Source: a virus. From it: a stretch of DNA of 20,046 bases. Both the position numbers and the translations under genes were made by a program. Positions 15,908 through 20,046 of the stretch are shown here, piece by piece. Below the pieces are notes generated by a model that searched no databases, was not told the origin of the DNA, and saw only the letters and a list, made by a program, of their open reading frames with translations. Location: positions 1 through 20,046 of the IMG/VR virus record IMGVR_UViG_3300005613_002657. One strand, given 5' to 3'. Each line of letters opens with the position of its first letter. Positions within the stretch are counted from its first letter, which is position 1.

Positions 15908-16911
15908 ATCAACTCCCCTTTATCGGTTGTATCAGACAGTAAAGTGACGAACGCATACGCCGCCGCCAACGGCACAACTCCGTTACCGCAGAGTCGTAGT
16001 CGGTCATTCCATTTGGTAGACCCATGAGAGTTTCGACGAAATCCGGGTTCAAACGACGGCCAAGGCCATTTTGACCATCTAGGGTCGTTTGGGTTCTGCC
16101 CGGGCGGGAACACTGAAACGCCACCACTGATGAACTCGGGGTTTTCCGCTTTGCCTCGGCAGGACACGCTGTCCGCTTTGCATCTCCAGCCTTCGGTGTT
16201 GGCCCGTTCCGCACCGCCGCATCCGTTAGCGTCGTCCCATCGTGCCTTCCGCCCGTAAGTTTGTACCCTTTTGCCCCACTCTGCTTTGAATCTCCCGCCG
16301 TTGCTGTGGGCCACACCTTCGCCCCTAGAGTCTCCAGGCTCGGAGTGCCCCCTGAAGGCCTCGTTCTGTTCATTCCATTCTGACTTGATCCGGATCGGTC
16401 GGCTTTTGGAGTTGGCCAAGATGAACAATCGTTCTCGTTTGTGTGGTGCACCGATTTCCTCCGCTGTAACGAGTGTCGCCGCAACGCTGTAACCCATCTC
16501 TTGTAGGTCTCGGGAGACTGTATCGAATCCCATGTTGAGATGGTTGGGCACGTTCTCAAAGAAGCAGAACTGGGGTCGTACTTCTCCGACGATTCTTCGT
16601 ATATCGGGCCATATGTGCCGAGGGTCCGAAGCTCCCTTACGGTTTCCTGCGAGGCTGAACGGTTGGCACGGGTAACCAGCAGTGATGCAATCAATCGCGC
16701 CTCGCCATGCATGGCCATCAAAGGTTTTAACATCGTCCCAGATAGGTGCTTGATGTAAGGTCTTATCTTCCATCCGCGCCACGAGATTAGACGCGGCGTA
16801 GGTTTCCCGTTCGACGTAACATACAACTCTACATCCGACGGCGAGCTCGATTCCAAGATCGAGGCCTCCGTACCCAGAGCACAAAGATAGGACTCGGGGA
16901 AATATACCCAT
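15904..16911 (-). CDS. C5-cytosine DNA methyltransferase (Dcm family)
   Basis: This is a complete 335-residue enzyme that transfers a methyl group from S-adenosylmethionine to cytosine C5 in DNA. Motif I is LSLCSGYGGLDLG (8-20). Motif IV is GYPCQPFSLAG with catalytic Cys82. Motif VI is FFENVPN (118-123). Motif VIII is GAPHKRERLFILA (154-166). The variable target-recognition region spans about 170-285, and the end carries SFEPGFRR (286-293) and motif X RLRLCGNGVVPLAAAYA (304-320). No restriction partner is visible, so it is an orphan enzyme, probably protecting phage DNA. Its ATG lies one base after the helicase stop, ten bases after an AAAGGGG site. Its TGA overlaps the kinase ATG. Almost all of it is overlapped by another 335-codon frame one base out of register. 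Confidence 0.95.
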   Translation of the reverse strand: MGIFPRVLSLCSGYGGLDLGIELAVGCRVVCYVERETYAASNLVARMEDKTLHQAPIWDDVKTFDGHAWRGAIDCITAGYPCQPFSLAGNRKGASDPRHIWPDIRRIVGEVRPQFCFFENVPNHLNMGFDTVSRDLQEMGYSVAATLVTAEEIGAPHKRERLFILANSKSRPIRIKSEWNEQNEAFRGHSEPGDSRGEGVAHSNGGRFKAEWGKRVQTYGRKARWDDANGCGGAERANTEGWRCKADSVSCRGKAENPEFISGGVSVFPPGQNPNDPRWSKWPWPSFEPGFRRNSHGSTKWNDRLRLCGNGVVPLAAAYAFVTLLSDTTDKGELI

Positions 16912-16916
16912 GTCAT
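15909..16916 (-). CDS. Overlapping-frame protein with WPTP and LNPxFVExLMGLP motifs (candidate dual-coding gene)
   Basis: A second 335-codon frame, +1 relative to the methyltransferase, fills the same interval. Its ATG overlaps the helicase stop (ATGA) and lies five bases after AAAGGGG, a better spacing than for the methyltransferase. It ends two bases before the kinase start codon. Motifs visible are SSWPTPKADRSG (165-176), VWPTATAGD (201-209), GTTLTDAAV (227-235), GPTPKAGDAK (238-247) and RLNPDFVETLMGLPNGMTDY (288-307). From memory, repeated WPTP..D and LNP.(F/W)VE.(L/M)MG.P.G.T motifs define proteins common in phages and metagenomes, often near or fused to methyltransferases; I cannot check this here. 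No catalytic motif is seen. It may be a true dual-coded protein or a by-product of the methyltransferase frame. Confidence 0.5.
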   Translation of the reverse strand: MTWVYFPESYLCALGTEASILESSSPSDVELYVTSNGKPTPRLISWRGWKIRPYIKHLSGTMLKPLMAMHGEARLIASLLVTRANRSASQETVRELRTLGTYGPIYEESSEKYDPSSASLRTCPTISTWDSIQSPETYKRWVTALRRHSLQRRKSVHHTNENDCSSWPTPKADRSGSSQNGMNRTRPSGGTPSLETLGAKVWPTATAGDSKQSGAKGYKLTGGRHDGTTLTDAAVRNGPTPKAGDAKRTACPAEAKRKTPSSSVVAFQCSRPGRTQTTLDGQNGLGRRLNPDFVETLMGLPNGMTDYDSAVTELCRWRRRMRSSLYCLIQPIKGS

Positions 16917-18346
16917 ACCAACCCCTTTGCGAATTTTATCGCGTCGTCGACAAACATCGCGTTATCCTTTAGTTGTGGGCGCGAGCCGTCTCGATACTCG
17001 CGCAACGCGTCGAGCAATGATTTCTGGTTTTTGCCTTTAGCCCTCAGTCTCGCAATGATCGCATGGTCTACCGTCTCACGCGCTAGCAGGTGATAGACAA
17101 ACACGCGGGAGGTGACTCCCTGTCTGCGTATCCGCTTATTGGTCTGCTCGTAGGCCTCCGGGTCGTCGGTGAGAGAGTACCAAATGATATGACGACCGGA
17201 GCCGTACTGCATATTGAGACCGTGACTCACGCTCGCCGGGTGCACTAGCAACACAGGGAGCTCGTCGTTGTTCCACCGTCTTACTAGGCTATCACCCTCG
17301 GAGACGGAGACTCCGCCGCCGATGTACGGAGGGTCGCCGAGCTCCGCTTTCAATCGTGCTAGCTCGTGCTTGTACGCATACGCCACCAATACAGGCTTCC
17401 CTCCGAGCTCGTCGATTAGGTCTTTTAATGCGTCAATCTTCGCACTGTGGACAACCTGTGAATTTTTAACATTGAGCTCAGTACTATCGACGTAGACCTC
17501 GCCGCCCGCTATCTGTCTACACAGTCCGTAGGAAACGCCCCGATTACGAGCGGTAACCTCGTCGCCTGCGTCGAGCTCAGAGAACAACTGCTTTTGCATC
17601 TCGTCGTAATGCCGACGACCTTTCGGCGGGAGGTCTACGAACGTGTCGGTGAGTACTAGGTCGGGAAGGTCGAGGAGCTCCTCGCCGTCCAGTCGTAGGC
17701 ACCACGGGGCGGCTCTCTCGTAAATCAATTCTTCGGCCCCTTCCTTCGGCTCCCAGTTGTAGCGCATGTAGTCGGTAGGCTGGAAATACTGCTCGCGGAA
17801 TCGGGTGATAGACTTCCCGAAAGTAGCACCCTTATCGACTAGATAGATTTGCGCGAATAGGTCGATTAAATTATTCGACGCAGGAGTACCGGTCATTATG
17901 TAGCAGAAATCGAAATGCCTAGTGTGCTTGCGCAGTAAGCGCGTGCGAACGGCGGTCCAGTTTTTAAATTTTGAACTCTCGTCTACGATTATCGCTCTCG
18001 GTTTAATCTTTTTGAACTGCTCGAGCGCTGCTTTTAGACCCTCCGGATTGACTAGGAAAACGTCGTTCGACCGGTCTATCACCTTAGTTTTACCGTGCAA
18101 GATTTGGTACTTCAGGTGCGCCGTCTGGTCCCATTGCTCTATCTCTTCGGGCCACGTGGAGCGCATCGGTCGCAGCGGTGCAACTATCAACACTTTGATT
18201 CCTGGCCGTAGAATACGGAGCACGTTCACAGCTATGAGCGCGATGATAGTCTTGCCGAGTCCGGGGTCGGCGAACAGAGCACCGGAGCGACGACTGGTGA
18301 AAAACTCGATCGCTTCGCGCTGGTAGCCTCGGGGATTGAATTTCAT
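16913..18346 (-). CDS. SNF2/DEAD-type DNA helicase
   Basis: This 477-residue superfamily 2 helicase is of the small SNF2-like kind common in phage replication modules. Motifs in order: a Q-like start (GYQREAIEFF, 7-16), Walker A GALFADPGLGKTIIAL (about 20-35), Ia VLIVAPLRPMRSTW, motif II AIIVDESSKFKN (DESS in place of DEAH), motif III YIMTGTPASNNLIDLFAQIY. In the second half are a VLVAYAYKHEL strand, VLLVHPASVSHGLNMQYGSG, IIWYSLTDDPEAYEQTNKRI and an arginine-finger region RIRRQG. It follows a VRR-NUC nuclease, a pairing seen in many phages. The start at 18346 keeps the Q-like motif; AAGGA lies only about two bases upstream, so initiation probably depends on coupling with the 34-residue gene whose TGA overlaps this ATG. 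Confidence 0.92.
   Translation of the reverse strand: MKFNPRGYQREAIEFFTSRRSGALFADPGLGKTIIALIAVNVLRILRPGIKVLIVAPLRPMRSTWPEEIEQWDQTAHLKYQILHGKTKVIDRSNDVFLVNPEGLKAALEQFKKIKPRAIIVDESSKFKNWTAVRTRLLRKHTRHFDFCYIMTGTPASNNLIDLFAQIYLVDKGATFGKSITRFREQYFQPTDYMRYNWEPKEGAEELIYERAAPWCLRLDGEELLDLPDLVLTDTFVDLPPKGRRHYDEMQKQLFSELDAGDEVTARNRGVSYGLCRQIAGGEVYVDSTELNVKNSQVVHSAKIDALKDLIDELGGKPVLVAYAYKHELARLKAELGDPPYIGGGVSVSEGDSLVRRWNNDELPVLLVHPASVSHGLNMQYGSGRHIIWYSLTDDPEAYEQTNKRIRRQGVTSRVFVYHLLARETVDHAIIARLRAKGKNQKSLLDALREYRDGSRPQLKDNAMFVDDAIKFAKGLV
16917..16928 (-). promoter_or_regulatory. Shared ribosome binding site for the two overlapping 335-codon frames
   Basis: On the minus strand AAAGGGG is followed after five bases by the ATG at 16916 and after ten bases by the ATG at 16911. 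One site could therefore load ribosomes for both frames, with the shorter spacing closer to the usual optimum. It lies inside the last codons of the helicase gene. Confidence 0.6.
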
Positions 18347-18447
18347 TTCCTTTTGTGTTTCCGGAAAAAATCATATATGTCGACGAGAATCAGAGTGAGA
18401 AGAAACGACGCCGACGCGACGGCAATTACTATTAAAATCCACTCCAT
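18343..18447 (-). CDS. 34-residue single-helix membrane protein
   Basis: A short gene fits exactly between nuclease and helicase. Its ATG (18447-18445) overlaps the nuclease stop as TGATG, and its TGA (18345-18343) overlaps the helicase ATG as ATGA. The product begins MEWILIVIAVASASF, continues as one hydrophobic helix of about 22 residues, and ends with the basic tail DFFRKHKRK. The positive C-terminus predicts an N-out, C-in orientation. Without it there would be a gap of about 100 bases in an operon otherwise free of gaps. It could be a small phage membrane effector or simply a coupling peptide for the helicase; no family is recognised. Confidence 0.7.
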   Translation of the reverse strand: MEWILIVIAVASASFLLTLILVDIYDFFRKHKRK

Positions 18448-18722
18448 CAATATTCGAGCTCCCATTTTAGCGCGGTTTTAAAGTCGTTGAAATTGTCGAT
18501 TACGAACACAGAAAAACCCTTTTTCCGTAGCCGTTTGTGTTCTTTGACTTGGTGCGGTTTCGGAGGCTCGTCGGGCGCTTTAAATTCCACATAGAAAAAC
18601 GTATTCCTACCGGGGATGATAAAAAGCCGGTCGGGGTTCGCAGAACCGGTCAGTTTATATACCTCGAGACCTAGACCTCGAGCGTATTTCACAGCTTTGC
18701 TTTCGACTTTCGACTCACGCAT
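18447..18722 (-). CDS. VRR-NUC domain nuclease
   Basis: This 91-residue stand-alone VRR-NUC protein belongs to the PD-(D/E)XK nuclease fold, typical in size for phage members. An early Glu helix (ESKVESKAVKYARGLG) is followed by LTGSANPDRLFIIPG with the PDR turn, then FFYVEFKAPDEPPKPHQVKE holding the catalytic E-x-K pair, and a final GFSVFVIDNFNDF strand and helix. Such enzymes may cut branched DNA; in phages they are usually next to a SNF2-like helicase, as here, and may process recombination or replication intermediates. The start overlaps the upstream HTH gene by eight bases and its stop overlaps the start of the 34-residue membrane protein. Confidence 0.92.
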   Translation of the reverse strand: MRESKVESKAVKYARGLGLEVYKLTGSANPDRLFIIPGRNTFFYVEFKAPDEPPKPHQVKEHKRLRKKGFSVFVIDNFNDFKTALKWELEY

Positions 18723-19068
18723 TTTTTACCCATTCGGCGGCCGCTTCGTTTATCTTTTTGCATAGGTCATCTGCGTCGGATTTGTCTTCGTATATGTCAA
18801 TGCATAGGCGCGTAGGGGTCACCACCTCGAACCACTCTCCGTTATCTCTATCCGGCACCACCTCACAAAATGGTCTCTTCTCAACCTTTGCGAACGCTCC
18901 GGAGATGTCTACTCCGTCCAGCATTTCCACCGCCGCAGCGGGTATCTGCCAACGGGTACCGCGTACTTTCACCGCTCCGGGAAATAGCCCTTGGCGAATA
19001 TAAATTCTGATCAACGCGGGTGTGACGTGTAACGCCCTCGCCGCCTCGGTAACAGTTATCATTTTCAT
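18715..19068 (-). CDS. MerR/excisionase-like HTH DNA-binding protein with unknown C-terminal domain
   Basis: The protein has 117 residues. Residues 4-50 form an excisionase/MerR-type HTH (TVTEAARALHVTPALIRIYI, then RQGLFPGAVKVRGTRWQIP) in which an Arg-Gly-Thr-Arg-Trp strand forms the wing. The remaining 65 residues are a small alpha-beta part (CEVVPDRDNGEWFEVVTPTR, then a Glu/Asp-rich helix) that I do not recognise. GAGG lies six bases before the ATG at 19068, which overlaps the transglycosylase stop (ATGA). It is likely a phage regulator or a DNA-binding partner for the nuclease and helicase encoded just downstream. Confidence 0.83.
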   Translation of the reverse strand: MKMITVTEAARALHVTPALIRIYIRQGLFPGAVKVRGTRWQIPAAAVEMLDGVDISGAFAKVEKRPFCEVVPDRDNGEWFEVVTPTRLCIDIYEDKSDADDLCKKINEAAAEWVKNA

Positions 19069-19706
19069 TCAAAGCCTCGAATTTCTCTACATGCATCCAT
19101 ATAGAGGTTGTACCGCTTGCGCGACCCCCGGTGAGGTTTGCAGCTCGTACCCGCTTGGTACATCGACAAGCCGCCCAACAAGTCCCCGTCGCATTTATCG
19201 ATGCACTTGGCTAGCCAAGCCGCCCCCGCCGCTATCTGCTCCTCGGCTTCGGCGAGGTTGTAGCCCCGAGCCGCAACCCCGTGCACCTGCGTAAGTCCTC
19301 GCTCGCCGAGTTGACCGACGACATCCGGTAGCCAACTAGACTCAACCGAGATAATCACCGCCAAAACTAAAGGATCGAGGCCGTATTGTTCCGCGTATGC
19401 AACAACGTACGGAGTATATTCCCTCGCGTTGCGGTATCGGTAGGCGGGAACGTCCGCCATGAAATATTGAATGTATTGATCGACCTCGACCACCGGGTCT
19501 TGACGCTCCGAGTTGATAATATCAAGAATCTCTTGCTCCGTTGGATCCTGCGGTATCACCTCGACCCTTGGTATTGTGATGGTCGATTGCGGCTCGGGGA
19601 TCACTACGTGAATGCTCCGCTCCCACGCGACTCCCGAGACCGCGATACCTAGCACCATCAACAAAATCGCACCGTCGTAGAACAGGTATTTTTTCTTTTC
19701 ACTCAT
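19065..19706 (-). CDS. Membrane-anchored lytic transglycosylase (SLT type), probable endolysin
   Basis: From the ATG at 19706 this is 213 residues. Residues about 11-28 form a membrane segment (DGAILLMVLGIAVSGVAW) after a lysine-rich start, a signal anchor possibly of the signal-arrest-release kind. A proline-rich linker follows to about 85. The catalytic domain (about 95-213) has the SLT pattern: ISVESSWLPD with catalytic Glu122, GERGLTQV (134-141), an AGAAWLAKCIDKC helix and LSMYQAGTSC. It would cut the glycan strands of peptidoglycan. The frame is open to 19775, but 19706 is preferred: it overlaps the upstream stop as ATGA, has GGAG about ten bases before it, and the extra residues are an Arg-rich out-of-family stretch. 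Four cysteines lie in the last 50 residues. Confidence 0.88.
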   Translation of the reverse strand: MSEKKKYLFYDGAILLMVLGIAVSGVAWERSIHVVIPEPQSTITIPRVEVIPQDPTEQEILDIINSERQDPVVEVDQYIQYFMADVPAYRYRNAREYTPYVVAYAEQYGLDPLVLAVIISVESSWLPDVVGQLGERGLTQVHGVAARGYNLAEAEEQIAAGAAWLAKCIDKCDGDLLGGLSMYQAGTSCKPHRGSRKRYNLYMDACREIRGFE

Positions 19707-20035
19707 TTTTTCGCTACTCCATATAATACGACTCCGAGCGCGACGGATACGCCCGCTCCGATGCCTGCGAGCCAAGCGAGTAAGCGTTTTTTCCGTCGTT
19801 CGGAATCGAGTTCAAGCCGGAGTTTATCTCCGGTTATTAACGTCTGGTTTTGCTCAAGCAAAAGCTCCGTCTTGTGCCTTTGTAGATTCTCGATTTGTAC
19901 CGACTGTTTTTTGTTTTTTCGCAGGTACAATCCGGCCAGCTGGTGAGTCCAATGATAATGATTTATCAAGGTCGCCATCGTGCGCCACTCCTCGCGATCG
20001 AAGCATTGCCTAGTCCCCTTGGGCGTCGTCATCAC
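19703..20035 (-). CDS. Coiled-coil protein with C-terminal membrane helix next to the lysin gene (start uncertain, possibly partial)
   Basis: The frame is open to the right edge of the window. Possible starts are a GTG at 20035, an ATG at 20032 and an ATG at 19978. The last has GAGGAG nine bases upstream and would give 91 residues. The product is a basic and glutamine-rich helix likely to form a coiled coil (QIENLQRHKTELLLEQNQTL, then KLRLELDSERRKKR), followed by one membrane helix (LLAWLAGIGAGVSVALGVVL) and a two-lysine tail. Its stop overlaps the transglycosylase ATG, so the two are probably made together for lysis. The layout is the reverse of an Rz-type spanin, whose membrane helix is N-terminal, and recalls the protein at 14588-14926. 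The family is not recognised. Confidence 0.7.
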   Translation of the reverse strand: MMTTPKGTRQCFDREEWRTMATLINHYHWTHQLAGLYLRKNKKQSVQIENLQRHKTELLLEQNQTLITGDKLRLELDSERRKKRLLAWLAGIGAGVSVALGVVLYGVAKK

Positions 20036-20046
20036 CTCGCCGATTG

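Noticed and set aside
15904-16916. Broken methyltransferase with two compensating frameshifts
   Set aside because: Considered because LNPDFVETLMGLP lies in the other frame just before motif X. Rejected because frame A alone keeps every catalytic motif and a normal SFEPGFRR-to-GNGVVP ending without a gap.
17922-18326. Plus-strand open frame of 134 codons opposite the helicase
   Set aside because: It is the reverse reading of helicase motifs I to III, with no ribosome site and no domain.
19707-19775. N-terminal extension of the transglycosylase
   Set aside because: The added residues are an Arg-rich stretch overlapping the upstream gene; the ATG at 19706 has the ATGA overlap seen elsewhere in this operon.
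1-20046. CRISPR array, tRNA genes, insertion sequences, attachment sites
   Set aside because: No regularly spaced short repeats, cloverleaf-like segments, transposase frames or paired direct repeats with an integrase were seen. The only clear repeats are inside coding modules.

Overview
The window is part of a tailed bacteriophage (or prophage) genome with a contractile tail of the Mu type. The evidence is a run of plus-strand genes whose order and sequence match the Mu tail module: tape measure, gp43-like, gp44-like, gp45-like spike, gp46-like, gp47-like baseplate J, gp48-like, and collar-domain tail fibre. The host cannot be named. A membrane-anchored lytic transglycosylase and a Mu-type tail suggest a Gram-negative bacterium. 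No integrase, terminase, capsid gene or tRNA lies in the window.

Region 1 (1-14926, plus strand) is the late tail operon. Genes overlap by 1-8 bases or nearly touch. The largest gene (6645-13094) looks like a gp48-type baseplate protein split by an insert of about 1,900 residues made of duplicated LamG-like and carbohydrate-binding-like modules. It is followed by a tail fibre, an unrecognised protein where a fibre chaperone often lies, and a small coiled-coil protein with a C-terminal membrane helix.

Region 2 (14933-20046, minus strand) runs toward region 1 and meets it with 6 bases between stop codons. In transcription order it holds a coiled-coil membrane protein, a membrane-anchored lytic transglycosylase, a MerR/excisionase-type DNA-binding protein, a VRR-NUC nuclease, a 34-residue membrane protein, a SNF2-type helicase, a C5-cytosine DNA methyltransferase, a P-loop (thymidylate-kinase-like) kinase and a protein with two HTH modules. 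Almost every junction from the right edge to the kinase is an ATGA, TGATG or short overlap, so translation is probably coupled. The last gene has its own sigma70-like promoter, a possible leader peptide and a hairpin followed by T residues.

The most striking feature is at 15904-16916. Two 335-codon open frames on the same strand, one base out of register, fill the whole gap between helicase and kinase. One is a complete cytosine methyltransferase. The other carries motifs I associate with a widespread phage protein family (repeated WPTP..D, G.TLTDA.V, LNP.FVE.LMG.P.G.TD). This may be a dual-coding gene in which the target-recognition region of the methyltransferase also encodes a second protein.
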